A DNA stretch of 64,000 bases from Bdellovibrionales bacterium RIFOXYD12_FULL_39_22 (GTDB taxonomy: Bacteria; Bdellovibrionota; Bacteriovoracia; Bacteriovoracales; Bacteriovoracaceae): contig MEQL01000012.1 of assembly GCA_001770205.1 (NCBI GenBank), positions 82,897 through 146,896 of the forward strand, read 5' to 3'. Below the pieces are notes generated by a model. That model worked only from the letters and a program-made list of their open reading frames with translations. It was not told the origin of the DNA and did not search any database. Position numbers and translations under genes: made by a program. Below are positions 36,391 through 45,948 of this stretch, in pieces (positions within the stretch are counted from its first letter, which is position 1; the number at the start of each line of letters is the position of its first letter).

Positions 36391-39033
36391 TTATGATTCA
36401 GATGATTCCAATCTATTTTTTAATTCGCGATAATCAATTTTACCAGTTCCCAGCACCGGAATAGTATCAACTTTGACCACTCGACGAATATTATGCAACG
36501 GACTAAGTCCGCCCTCCTGAATAAAACGATTGGCCTCTTCTCTGGTAGTTTCTGTTATGCAAAACAAAACTAACTCCGGACGAATCTCTTCCGCGGTGGC
36601 CTCCACCGCCAACGTCGGGCCTTCTTCGCTTTTAGGATAATGTTTTTCCAATACCTGTTCGATGGCCGGCAAAGAGATCATTTCCCCGCCCATTTTTATA
36701 AAACGCTTTAGCCGCCCCTTGAAAATCAAATATCCATTTACTTCTTGCACTAAATCACCGGTCTTATACCAACTCTTTCCATCATGATCTACAAAAGGCG
36801 AAGGGCCATCATAATTTAAATATCCTCCAAAAATACTACGCCCTCTCACTAACAACATTCCCATCTCTCCCTTCGCAATAGGCCCATTATTTTCTGGATG
36901 AACTATGGTGTACTCAATATTAGAAAGTACTTTCCCAATGGTTCCTGGACGAGAATCCTCCGGAGTGTTGGCGGAAATTACCGGAGAGCATTCGGTTATC
37001 CCATAACCTTCTAAAATATGCGCGTTCGGACAACTCTCCTTCAGCGCTTCATAAACATACTCCTGACACTTCTCCGCACCAGTTACCGCAAAACGCAAAC
37101 TATCCAAATCTCCTGGCAAGGAGGCCTTCACAATGCCGTTCACAAAAGTTGGAGTTCCGGCCATAATGGCCAATTTATATTCCTTTATTAATTTGGCCAA
37201 GGTATTGGCATCAGTTGGATTTGGGGAAAAATAGACTGGCAGTCCCATTAAAATGGGTGCCAAAGTAGTCAGCTCAATTCCAAAGGAGTGAAACGTTGGC
37301 AAAAATCCAATAAAACTATCTGAACGATAAAAAGTTATCATCTCGGCCACACCTTTAATGTTGGTAAGCTGATTGGCATGTGTAAGCGGTACTGCTTTGG
37401 GGAATCCTTCTGAACCAGAAGTAAAAAGCACTACACCAATGGGCGAAACAGAAACTTGCGTCAACTCCCTCCAGCAAAAGAAAGTTTTATACAAAGCAGT
37501 AAGTTTGGCCTTTAACTTTATTTTGGGGGCCAACTTTTCCATAATAAAAAAGCTATCTTCCACTTCGGAAAAATCAAGGCCTTGATCTTTTAACTTATCC
37601 AGTAATGCCTGGGCCGTTATCACATTTTTTATAGCGAGCGAATCTAGGGCATATTTAATAGTTCGAATACCGGCAGTCCAATTAATCATAACTGGAGTTT
37701 TTCCAGAAAACAAAGTAGCAAAATAGACAATTGCTCCAGCTACCGATGCTGGCAACATAATTCCCACCATATTTCCTTCTAGCTTTTCAATAAAGGGGCG
37801 GAGCGCAAATATTGAAGTAACAATATTGCGATAAGTTTTGGGCCCACTTTTTTGATCTGCAATAATCATTTTATTCGGCCACTTTTTAAAGCTTCTTAAA
37901 AACATTTCCGTAACAGTGGCAGCCTCTTCAAAAATTACAGGGGAGTTATCTTTTTTATTCCAAAACCATTTGGCGTTTGCCGGCGTGATGGCGATACCTA
38001 CACTACTGGCCATCACTTCTCCTTCCGCCGCACGAAGTACATCTTCTACACTTCGAAGAGAATCAGAGTTACTCTGCGAAAAACCAAATTCTGCCTCCAG
38101 CCACAAGACTAACTCTGCTCTCGCCAAACTATCCATCATTAAATCCAAGGCCAACAAATCGCCATCTGCAATTTTGCGCTTCCCTGTTTTGTCCTGTAAA
38201 TATTTATAGACAATGCTTCGAGTGCTATCGGCAATCGTCGCTGCTTTTTGGGAAAAAGTTGCTTGTTTAACTTCATGTAGATATTTAGTGCTTTCACCTC
38301 TCCAGAAATAATAGGGAACGTATAGATGATGATGAAAAACTTTCGAATAAAATTTACTCAAATAGCGATTGATCTCATTGCGCTCTCCTTTTTTTGGCAG
38401 GTCATGCGTTGATACAAATTCAATACTCACTTCTCTTCGTGGAATAAAAAAAATAAAATTGGCCATAAGCAACCATAAATACCAACCCAAAAGATTGGCA
38501 ATTTTGGGCTCTTTCCCAGTGGGAGCATAACTAAAACTACTCCCCCATAATCCTTTAATTCGCACTAGCACTACCTGCAAATCAGGATTATCGTTTAAAA
38601 GAGTATGTACTGCGCTGGTTCCACCAATTTCTTCTTGCCAGCTACGATAAACACGTCCACCTGGATATAACAAAACATCCTCTCCCTTGCGTAAACTCAA
38701 AGAGAGATTCTGCATGGCCGCAACAACCTTATCTCGACCTTTGTTACCGACTCGACTAATATCCGGGATCGGTAGGCCATTAACGGCCTTAACCAAGGCC
38801 CCCACCCCAAAGCGCCGCCCCTGACGCTCATCCACTAATACTCTAGGCGTAAATCTTTTTAAAAGAAAAGAATAAAGAAGAATGGGATCAATCAGGGCCG
38901 GATGATTGGGCAAAAATAAAATGCCCAAACTCCCCTTACGCTTTATTTGATCAAAATTTACAACATCTACTTTATATCTTAAAGAAAACAAAAGACGGCC
39001 AAGGGCACCCGCCCATCTAATAATTGTCATCAT
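36391..39033 (-). CDS. acyltransferase / ACP / acyl-activating fusion (Aas-like)
   Basis: An 880-residue protein with three parts. Residues 1-230 form a PlsC-like acyltransferase with H44-x4-D49 (NHPALID) and LLYPGGRVY. Residues about 265-345 look like an acyl carrier protein with DLMMDSLARAEL, Ser302 being the likely phosphopantetheine site. Residues about 370-880 form an AMP-dependent acyl-activating enzyme: VVLFTSGSEGFPKAVPL, EGYGITECSP, KTGDLVQEVNGYLIFKGR and GTGKIDYREL. E. coli Aas has the first and last parts only, so the built-in carrier is distinctive. The likely job is fatty-acid activation and transfer to lysophospholipid or a specialised lipid. A hairpin follows the stop. Confidence 0.87.
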   Translation of the reverse strand: MMTIIRWAGALGRLLFSLRYKVDVVNFDQIKRKGSLGILFLPNHPALIDPILLYSFLLKRFTPRVLVDERQGRRFGVGALVKAVNGLPIPDISRVGNKGRDKVVAAMQNLSLSLRKGEDVLLYPGGRVYRSWQEEIGGTSAVHTLLNDNPDLQVVLVRIKGLWGSSFSYAPTGKEPKIANLLGWYLWLLMANFIFFIPRREVSIEFVSTHDLPKKGERNEINRYLSKFYSKVFHHHLYVPYYFWRGESTKYLHEVKQATFSQKAATIADSTRSIVYKYLQDKTGKRKIADGDLLALDLMMDSLARAELVLWLEAEFGFSQSNSDSLRSVEDVLRAAEGEVMASSVGIAITPANAKWFWNKKDNSPVIFEEAATVTEMFLRSFKKWPNKMIIADQKSGPKTYRNIVTSIFALRPFIEKLEGNMVGIMLPASVAGAIVYFATLFSGKTPVMINWTAGIRTIKYALDSLAIKNVITAQALLDKLKDQGLDFSEVEDSFFIMEKLAPKIKLKAKLTALYKTFFCWRELTQVSVSPIGVVLFTSGSEGFPKAVPLTHANQLTNIKGVAEMITFYRSDSFIGFLPTFHSFGIELTTLAPILMGLPVYFSPNPTDANTLAKLIKEYKLAIMAGTPTFVNGIVKASLPGDLDSLRFAVTGAEKCQEYVYEALKESCPNAHILEGYGITECSPVISANTPEDSRPGTIGKVLSNIEYTIVHPENNGPIAKGEMGMLLVRGRSIFGGYLNYDGPSPFVDHDGKSWYKTGDLVQEVNGYLIFKGRLKRFIKMGGEMISLPAIEQVLEKHYPKSEEGPTLAVEATAEEIRPELVLFCITETTREEANRFIQEGGLSPLHNIRRVVKVDTIPVLGTGKIDYRELKNRLESSES

Positions 39034-39048
39034 AAGAAGAATCCCTCA

Positions 39049-41046
39049 TTATTTGGAAGTAAGTTGCATTGTTCCATCTATCCAACGAACAATAATCTTT
39101 TGAGAAAGATCTTCTCCCGAAACAATCATTTTGGCCAATGGCCGGACAATAAATTTATTAAAGACTATTGCTAGCGGCCTTGCCCCATAGGTGGCATCAT
39201 ATCCGCGCTCTTCTAGCAAATGATAGGCACTATCCTCTAATTCGACCTCTATATTTTTCCCACGTAAATGAGAGTTTAATTCTCTCAGTTGCTTTTCTAC
39301 TAATTTCCGCATAACTAAATTGCTCAAGTTACTATAGCGTAAAATAGCATCAATGCGGCCCAAAAGCTCTGGCCTAAAATCGCTTTGCAGGTCTTTAGAA
39401 TTAGAGGTCATAATAATAATACTATTTTTAAAATTTATTGTACGACCTTTGTTATCAGTAAGCCGGCCATCATCTAAAATCTGCAGCATGATGTCCGTAA
39501 AATCTATATGCGCCTTTTCTACTTCATCAAATAAAATGACCGAATAAGGCCGCTTGCGAACCGCTTCTGTTAAAACGCCACCATCGTCATATCCAACATA
39601 TCCGGCCGGCGATCCAATCAATTTGGCAACTGAGTGACGTTCTGAATATTCACTCATATCCAAGCGAATCATATTATCTTCACTTTCAAATAAAAACTTG
39701 GCCAATTTTTTTGCAGTTTCAGTCTTCCCTACTCCCGTCGGCCCAAGCAATAGGAAAGATCCTAAAGGCCGGTGAATACTGGATAGGCCGGCATAACTAG
39801 AAATTAATGTTTCCGCAATTTCTTTGATCGACTCCTCTTGTCCATAGATGGCCTCATTCAAAAAGTCTTCCAATTGCAAAATATTTTCCTGCTTAGTCTT
39901 TAAAATCTTTTCTATAGGAATTCCCAATTGTCGTGAAATGACTAAGGCAATATGTTCTTTACCTAGCACCCAATCGTGAGCAGTATTACCTAACTCCTTT
40001 TCAATCTCTGGGATGGTAGAATATTTTATCCTTGAGGCCTCTTCATAGTTTTGAGAAAGTTCGGCCTGCTCCAGCATGAATTTTGCACGATCTAGTTTTG
40101 CCTTCAAGGCCGTGATATTTTTTACTGCTCTCACTTTCGCTGCCCAAATCTCTTTTTGTCGATCAAAGTCGGCCTGCATAACTTCAATTTGCTGGGCAAT
40201 TTCTTTATTGTTTTTTTCTACTTGTGCATATATTCGCTTGGATCTAATCTCTGATTCTAACTCTAACAAATCAGCGGGCATGGATTCCGCCGAAAGCTTA
40301 AGTGCTGAGGCGGCCTGATCTATTAAATCGATGGCCTTGTCAGGTAAATGCTTATTGGTAATATATTGGTCTGATAAAAAAACCGCTCCATAAATAGCAT
40401 CATCAGAAATTTTTATACCATGATGAATTTCATATTTATCCCGAATCCCCATCAAAATTTCAATGGTATCCTCTTTCGATGGTTCCCGCACTGGAACATT
40501 GCAAAAACGTCGCTCCAGTGCGGGGTCCTGTAAAATATACTTTTGATACTCCTGCGGAGTTGTGGCCCCGATACAGTGCAACTCTCCACGGGCCAACGCA
40601 GGCTTAAGTAAGTTGGCCCCATCCATCGCGCCTTCTGTTTTCCCTGCTCCCACCAATTGATGAATCTCATCAATAAATAAAATACTTTCTCCTGCTGACT
40701 CTTTAACAAAGGCCAATAGTTGCTGAATACGCTCTTCAAACTCTCCGCGAAACTTAGTACCGGCCATCAATGCGCCCATATCCAAGCTATAAACTATTTT
40801 TTTCTTCAAAACGTCTGGCACTTGCCCTTTAACAATCTGCTCGGCCAATCCTTCAACAATAGCAGTTTTCCCCACTCCGGCCTCCCCTTCTAGCACCGGA
40901 TTGTTTTTACTACGCCGCCCCAATATTTCAATTACTGATCGAATCTCTTTTATTCGACCAATCACCGGATCAAGCTTGCCTTCTTTGGCGCGGTCATTGA
41001 GATTGATTAGAAACTTAGGAGTTTTTTCCTCAACATTTTTATCCAT
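39049..41046 (-). CDS. ClpB-like AAA+ ATPase lacking the N domain
   Basis: A 665-residue two-AAA protein. Walker A motifs are GEAGVGKTA and GPTGVGKTE; Walker B motifs are [15 protein letters not shown] and [11 protein letters not shown]. Arg-finger context [10 protein letters not shown] is kept. There is no Clp N domain before the first AAA, and the middle region between the two ATPase domains is a reduced coiled coil of about 130 residues. I see no ClpP-binding IGF-type loop, so a protein-disaggregase or remodelling role is more likely than a protease partner. ATG 41046 has GGAGG seven bases upstream; ATG 41064 overlaps that site. The stop is 16 bases from the acyltransferase start. Confidence 0.88.
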   Translation of the reverse strand: MDKNVEEKTPKFLINLNDRAKEGKLDPVIGRIKEIRSVIEILGRRSKNNPVLEGEAGVGKTAIVEGLAEQIVKGQVPDVLKKKIVYSLDMGALMAGTKFRGEFEERIQQLLAFVKESAGESILFIDEIHQLVGAGKTEGAMDGANLLKPALARGELHCIGATTPQEYQKYILQDPALERRFCNVPVREPSKEDTIEILMGIRDKYEIHHGIKISDDAIYGAVFLSDQYITNKHLPDKAIDLIDQAASALKLSAESMPADLLELESEIRSKRIYAQVEKNNKEIAQQIEVMQADFDRQKEIWAAKVRAVKNITALKAKLDRAKFMLEQAELSQNYEEASRIKYSTIPEIEKELGNTAHDWVLGKEHIALVISRQLGIPIEKILKTKQENILQLEDFLNEAIYGQEESIKEIAETLISSYAGLSSIHRPLGSFLLLGPTGVGKTETAKKLAKFLFESEDNMIRLDMSEYSERHSVAKLIGSPAGYVGYDDGGVLTEAVRKRPYSVILFDEVEKAHIDFTDIMLQILDDGRLTDNKGRTINFKNSIIIMTSNSKDLQSDFRPELLGRIDAILRYSNLSNLVMRKLVEKQLRELNSHLRGKNIEVELEDSAYHLLEERGYDATYGARPLAIVFNKFIVRPLAKMIVSGEDLSQKIIVRWIDGTMQLTSK

Positions 41047-41070
41047 AAATTTGCCTCCAGACATTTTTCA

Positions 41071-41082
41071 GTCTCTAGAGAC
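41071..41082. promoter_or_regulatory. 12-base palindrome upstream of the ClpB-like gene
   Basis: GTCTCTAGAGAC is a perfect palindrome between a TTGACA (minus strand, 41105-41110) and the ribosome site of the ATPase gene. The position suits an operator. The bases after TTGACA include CGGCCATCT, loosely like a heat-shock sigma-32 -10, but this is weak. Confidence 0.4.
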
Positions 41083-41131
41083 AAGATGGCCGCAGATAGA
41101 TAAATGTCAATATTGGCGGATAGAAATTATT

Positions 41132-42688
41132 TCAGTCTTTATTTTTGATTAAACAGTCCATGACATACTTCAAATTATTACCAGATAAATTTTTCGGGAG
41201 CTTACCGCGCAAAAAGGTTGCTTCAATCTTGATATCCCGAATGTGATGCTTTTCTACTTGCAAAATATTTTCAGAAAGTATTACAAAATTAGCATATTTG
41301 CCTTCCTGCAATGATCCGTGCGTTTTCTCCATGAAAGATATTTTTGCTCCGGCAATAGTGTGCATTTTGATGGCGTCCATCACCTCCACACTCTCGGCCG
41401 AATTAGGGTGATTACAGGCAGAATGGATTCCCCAAATTGGATTAGGCAAGGTAGTCGGGCCATCAGAACCTCCGGCCAACAAAATGCCGGCAGCAAGCAT
41501 ACTTTTTAGTGGCATAAAATTTTGTGTGCGCTGGCCCAAAATAGATTGCAAATATTCCATTGGCTCTAACTCCCAATGTAAAAAAGGCGTTTGCAAAGCT
41601 ATACATATCCCTAGCTTTTTTACTCGAGCAATTAATTTCTCATCCATCAACTCCGCATGAATGATCGTGTGTCTATGATCTTTGCGTGGATTCTCTCTTA
41701 AGGCCGTTTCAAACGCGTTTAAGGCCTGCTCAATTGCCGCATCTCCGATGGCATGCAAGGCCATTTGCAACCCGCTATTGTGTGCTTCTTTTACAAAGGA
41801 ATTTACCTTTTCTTGAGAATAGTAGAGTACTCCTTTATTGCTGATATCGTGATTGTAGGGTTCTTTGAGTGCCGCATCTACACTTCCAAAGCAACCATCT
41901 AAGGCCGTCTCAAAGCATCCTCCGATACAATCAAGTTTTCGCCGTAAAACTTTTTGCACATTCATCGTCTGATAATAAGTTTTTATATTTATCGGAAGTC
42001 CTCTGGCCGCGAAACGCATCAAATCAACATCAAAAGGAATACCTACTCCTTCCACACTACTGATAGATCCAATACCGTTTTTAATTAATTGATTGCTTCC
42101 TTCCACCAAATTGGTGAAGATTTTTGCGAGAGAAACTTTCTTTGAAATATAATTTACTACCTCATAAAAGGCCTCTTGAAAAAACTGTCCACTTTCTTTT
42201 TCAAATCCCCTTTTTTCCAAAACGACGGAAGGTAAGTGAGAAATTAGAGCTTCATTGGCCATCGCCGCATGGCCATCATATTTTATTAATAAAAGTGGAT
42301 GACTGGTAATTTTGTCTAAATCCTTACTGGTCGGCAAGCGCTTTTCTTTTAATGTATGAGCAGAAATCCCAAAACCTAAAACTATTTTTTCTTCTAAATG
42401 TTGCGCTACATACTTCCCAATAATAGCTTGGAGCTCCCGAAAGTCACCGGCATTTCGACAATCAAGCCCTAGATTAAAAAAAGCATAAGATGAAAAATGA
42501 ATATGGGTATCAAAAAAAGCAGGCAGTACTGTTTTTTTTTGCAGGTCAATTTTTTTCGCACTTTGATATTGGTGAGGAATTTTATTGCCAGTAAAGACAA
42601 TCTTTCCTTGGTCCTCCACCAAAACAGAAAAAATGGTATTTTGCTCGTCACATGAAATAAAATTTCCATTTTCAAAAATTGTGGCCAT
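41132..42688 (-). CDS. amidohydrolase, YtcJ-like
   Basis: A 518-residue metal-dependent hydrolase of the YtcJ/amidohydrolase-3 type. The metal-binding DTHIHF (H62, H64) follows the N-terminal composite domain, and HAIGDAAIEQALNAFE, RHTIIHAELMD and the Asp-containing AGGSDGPTTLPNPIWGIH supply other ligands. ATG 42688 is preceded by GTGAGGA; a GTG at 42700 overlaps that site. The C-terminal GKYANFVILSENILQVE is typical of the family. Substrate unknown. It lies upstream of the ATPase gene on the same strand but 85 bases away, probably a separate unit or an upstream operon member. Confidence 0.88.
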   Translation of the reverse strand: MATIFENGNFISCDEQNTIFSVLVEDQGKIVFTGNKIPHQYQSAKKIDLQKKTVLPAFFDTHIHFSSYAFFNLGLDCRNAGDFRELQAIIGKYVAQHLEEKIVLGFGISAHTLKEKRLPTSKDLDKITSHPLLLIKYDGHAAMANEALISHLPSVVLEKRGFEKESGQFFQEAFYEVVNYISKKVSLAKIFTNLVEGSNQLIKNGIGSISSVEGVGIPFDVDLMRFAARGLPINIKTYYQTMNVQKVLRRKLDCIGGCFETALDGCFGSVDAALKEPYNHDISNKGVLYYSQEKVNSFVKEAHNSGLQMALHAIGDAAIEQALNAFETALRENPRKDHRHTIIHAELMDEKLIARVKKLGICIALQTPFLHWELEPMEYLQSILGQRTQNFMPLKSMLAAGILLAGGSDGPTTLPNPIWGIHSACNHPNSAESVEVMDAIKMHTIAGAKISFMEKTHGSLQEGKYANFVILSENILQVEKHHIRDIKIEATFLRGKLPKNLSGNNLKYVMDCLIKNKD

Positions 42689-42789
42689 CTTTTTCCTCAC
42701 TATCTTAAAAGCAATCTGTTTTCAAAGAGTTTGTCTGTATATTTTTTTGACGCCCATGTAATTTATCGTCACTAAAGTTTTCATTCATT

Positions 42790-42819
42790 TTGCCATTTAG
42801 CTCTATATGATACTTTAAT
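42790..42819 (+). promoter_or_regulatory. predicted promoter of secreted metalloprotease gene
   Basis: TTGCCA (42790-42795), 18-base spacer, TTTAAT (42814-42819), each five of six matches to the sigma-70 consensus. Transcription would start near 42826, about 28 bases before ATG 42854, which has AAAAGG upstream. Confidence 0.5.
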
Positions 42820-42853
42820 CTTACAGCTTTATAATTATAAAAAGGTAATAATA

Positions 42854-45799
42854 ATGAAAATTAACTGGAAATTTCCACTGCTATCTCTACTCCTCACCTA
42901 TACCCTAACATTTAGCTCCATTTCTTTGGCCTTTGAATTTAAAAACATAATAAAAGACACCACTCAATACTGGGGAAATTCCGCTTCCAAGGCCAAAGAA
43001 AAAAGTAAACAGGCCATTGGAAAAATTGCTCCTAAATTTAAAAAAATACTAGATAAATACTTTAAAAATGTTAACTGCATAGAAAACTGTGAAATTGATA
43101 ATAAATTGCTTACCATGCAAGCAGAAGTATTTGAACGAGAGGCCATCCGTTTTGAGATTGCTTTCACTGATTTTTTAAATACTGGAGCAACACCTCGCTT
43201 GGTTGTACAAGAAAAAGGAATCACACTAAGGGAAAAAATAGATTATCCCCGTAAAGTAGTAGAGTACACAATCTTGGCAAAAGAGTTTGTTAACAAATCA
43301 GAACAAACAAAAGAACTAACTATTAATTTGAAATTTCTAATACCAAAATTGCTAATGCAAAACGACGAAAGCTTTGTCACGAAAGAATATCGCCTCCATC
43401 TTCTCGTAAAAAATGCCAATCGAGCGCCACTATTATCGGTACCAAACTATGTCGATATTATAGGTGCGGCCAATGGAGGATGGTTTAGTGCTAGCGCTGC
43501 CGATCCAGATGGTGAAGAGGTTACTTTAGAATGTGATGCAAAAAAAAATAGTAATGGAGAATACTTTGTAGAAGATGAAACAAATTGCACGGCCTATGAT
43601 GGCGATAAAAATGATCCAGAAACACTTTGGGACAGTAAAACCGTACAACTGCGGCGTAATAATACCGCTCCACAAATCTTACTACCAGAGGAATTATACC
43701 TTAATAGTCTCGATGGCCGTTTAGAAGTTATAGTTCACGACCAGGAAAATGACCCCATCCAAACTACTTGCCTATTTAACGAACAAAATATTTGTCCAAG
43801 CGGAATAATAGACAGTGAACAATTTCCGTTAAATAAAGAGAGTAATTTGCTTATCCGATCTACTGATGGCATTTTAGTTAGCAATAAAATAGTTTCGATA
43901 AAACACACCACCAATTTAGACAAAGAGATTTCACTTGTGCTAATGCCAAATGGCAACTACGTTGGGAATATAATTCAAAATGAAGAGTCTATGGAACTTA
44001 TAGAAAGCAATCTTTCCAGCATAATTTTCAATGCTGGACGCTGGACATATGTTGTTTACGAGAACTACAAAGAAGGCCTTTTTGCTAAGTTTAAAATTGG
44101 TGAACACATTGTTAATTATAAATTTAATGTTAGTTCTGCCGATGATTTAAATATATTAAAAACAAATGCCATACTGGCGCAAAATAGCACTAATTACAAA
44201 CGTGAACTCTCTATTGATTTACCCTTTTCACCCCAATGTCAAAATTGCATTCGTCTATATGATGATGAAAAAAAAGAAATTAACAACTTTGCCTACCCTC
44301 ATTTACAAATGGAACTCAAAGAGAACTCTTTTGTTATAAGCGTATTGTGGAACGATTTGCCAGGAGAAAAAAACGATAGTTTTTACCTTCAACTGGATAA
44401 ACAGATTTATCACATCACCTTAAAAATTCTTCGCCCCTACCCTTCTATCCTCCTAAACGGATCTCCACTGCGCGAAAACGCGGTGATTAAATTTACAGAA
44501 GGCGACTCGCTGTCATTAAATTTTTCCCTAGAAAAAGGCGAAAGTTTTTCTAGCATTTACCAGGAAATTTCAATTATCGGTTTAAACGATGGCCTTATTA
44601 TTTTTGACGCCGACTCCGAACGCCCTGTACACCAAATCACGATGAATAACATTTTAAATAAAACAGTCGGACTAGTAAAACGGGCCGGCCTCTATCGCCC
44701 AGTAATGCGCTTTACCACTAAAAATGGAATCAAAAACGACTTCACTTTTTCTTTAAAAATTCTTCCCAGTGCTGTCCCGGCCTTCGGTGTTAGTTTTCTA
44801 AATTTGCGCAATTTACAAGGAAACACTTCCGTTAAAATCGATCAGATATTTAATATGGTCAACGAATCCAATCGCATTTTTGCAGGATGGAAAAAACTTG
44901 TTGTTGCTAGTTATGAGGAAATAGACATTCATGATGATTCCAATGAGCGACTGGGAAATGACTATTACATAAATGACAATTCGGCCGCTCCCATCCGTCC
45001 ACTTTATAACGGTAAAAAAACCGTCATCCTTTCAGATCTGCGTTCAATCACTAAAAAATATATCAAAAATGGAACCCTTCCTATTTTTCTTGCCAATAAC
45101 CTCTTAGCATCTCACGGCTCGATTGTTGGTGTGGCCATTCTCACCGTCAACGGTATTTTTCCCAATATTGTTCTTGGTAACTCTGCTTATGACTCCACTT
45201 TGGCCCACGAAATAGGCCATACTTTCACACTTCAACATCCTTTTCACGCCGAGGATAACCCTTCTGTGACTTTATGCTCACTCAAAGAAGCTGAACAAAA
45301 GAGCGTTTGCGAAAAAAGCTCCATCACCGGTAATATCGTTTTTCCCGAAAAAAATATAACGGTGGAACCACTAAGTGGCCGGCCTTTAACTGGAGATGGA
45401 ATCGACGATACTACACTTGATGGATATGGTGTCTCCATTTATAAAAATTACTGCTATGCAACCACCTTTGGCCAACAAGGCCAATTTGCCAGTAAGTTTT
45501 TCTGCTCAGATAGTGCTCCGGGAATTTTCTTGGCCAACGCATCTTCTTCCGAAAAAGAGCAAAAAGATAGATCTGAAGCAGTTTGCTGGAAGGAGCGCGA
45601 TTATCGCGAAAAAGTAACCTTAAAATGTCAATATGGTTTTGCCGATGATGATAGTGATACGCGTATAGGAAAAAACATTATGGGTTATTGGAGAATTGGA
45701 AATGATCTGTTTTTCACCCAACAACAAAAAATTAAAATGGATCAGGCAATTGCTGATCAAAATTTGGTATTGGCCAATCTATTTGCGACTGGCCAATAG
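42854..45799 (+). CDS. large secreted protein with C-terminal zinc protease motif
   Basis: A 981-residue protein with a signal peptide (KFPLLSLLLTYTLTFSSISLA). Residues about 190-560 look like beta-sandwich or Cadherin/PKD-style modules (NRAPLLSVPNYVDII, NNTAPQILLPEELYL). Near the end is HEIGHTFTLQH: H785, E786, H789 and H795 match the metzincin HExxHxxxxxH zinc pattern, although the usual Gly at the third position after the second His is Thr. NIMGYW about 150 residues later could be the Met turn. Cys pairs in the protease part suggest disulfides. Likely an extracellular protease or adhesin-protease. Not in an operon with its neighbours. Confidence 0.8.
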   Translation: MKINWKFPLLSLLLTYTLTFSSISLAFEFKNIIKDTTQYWGNSASKAKEKSKQAIGKIAPKFKKILDKYFKNVNCIENCEIDNKLLTMQAEVFEREAIRFEIAFTDFLNTGATPRLVVQEKGITLREKIDYPRKVVEYTILAKEFVNKSEQTKELTINLKFLIPKLLMQNDESFVTKEYRLHLLVKNANRAPLLSVPNYVDIIGAANGGWFSASAADPDGEEVTLECDAKKNSNGEYFVEDETNCTAYDGDKNDPETLWDSKTVQLRRNNTAPQILLPEELYLNSLDGRLEVIVHDQENDPIQTTCLFNEQNICPSGIIDSEQFPLNKESNLLIRSTDGILVSNKIVSIKHTTNLDKEISLVLMPNGNYVGNIIQNEESMELIESNLSSIIFNAGRWTYVVYENYKEGLFAKFKIGEHIVNYKFNVSSADDLNILKTNAILAQNSTNYKRELSIDLPFSPQCQNCIRLYDDEKKEINNFAYPHLQMELKENSFVISVLWNDLPGEKNDSFYLQLDKQIYHITLKILRPYPSILLNGSPLRENAVIKFTEGDSLSLNFSLEKGESFSSIYQEISIIGLNDGLIIFDADSERPVHQITMNNILNKTVGLVKRAGLYRPVMRFTTKNGIKNDFTFSLKILPSAVPAFGVSFLNLRNLQGNTSVKIDQIFNMVNESNRIFAGWKKLVVASYEEIDIHDDSNERLGNDYYINDNSAAPIRPLYNGKKTVILSDLRSITKKYIKNGTLPIFLANNLLASHGSIVGVAILTVNGIFPNIVLGNSAYDSTLAHEIGHTFTLQHPFHAEDNPSVTLCSLKEAEQKSVCEKSSITGNIVFPEKNITVEPLSGRPLTGDGIDDTTLDGYGVSIYKNYCYATTFGQQGQFASKFFCSDSAPGIFLANASSSEKEQKDRSEAVCWKERDYREKVTLKCQYGFADDDSDTRIGKNIMGYWRIGNDLFFTQQQKIKMDQAIADQNLVLANLFATGQ

Positions 45800-45860
45800 A
45801 GTGGATTGATGGTTGATCTTCTATTTCTACAAGATCAGTTTCTACTTTATTTAAATAGTG

Positions 45861-45889
45861 GACTATTTTTCTTGGCGGGAAAAATGGTC
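45861..45889. other. stem-loop before radical SAM gene
   Basis: GACTATTTTTC (45861-45871) pairs with GAAAAATGGTC (45879-45889), eleven pairs with one G-T wobble and a seven-base loop. A weaker seven-pair hairpin lies at 45814-45837. They are about 60-150 bases before the radical SAM gene and could be a terminator for the preceding gene or a leader structure. Confidence 0.4.
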
Positions 45890-45948
45890 TATATAACACC
45901 ATTGTAAATGAATAACCACTCGCCTAGACTAATTTCAAGAAATAGAAT

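Noticed and set aside
42830..42835. TATAAT just upstream of the secreted protease gene
   Set aside because: Too close to the ribosome site and without a -35 partner; the TTGCCA/TTTAAT pair further upstream fits better.
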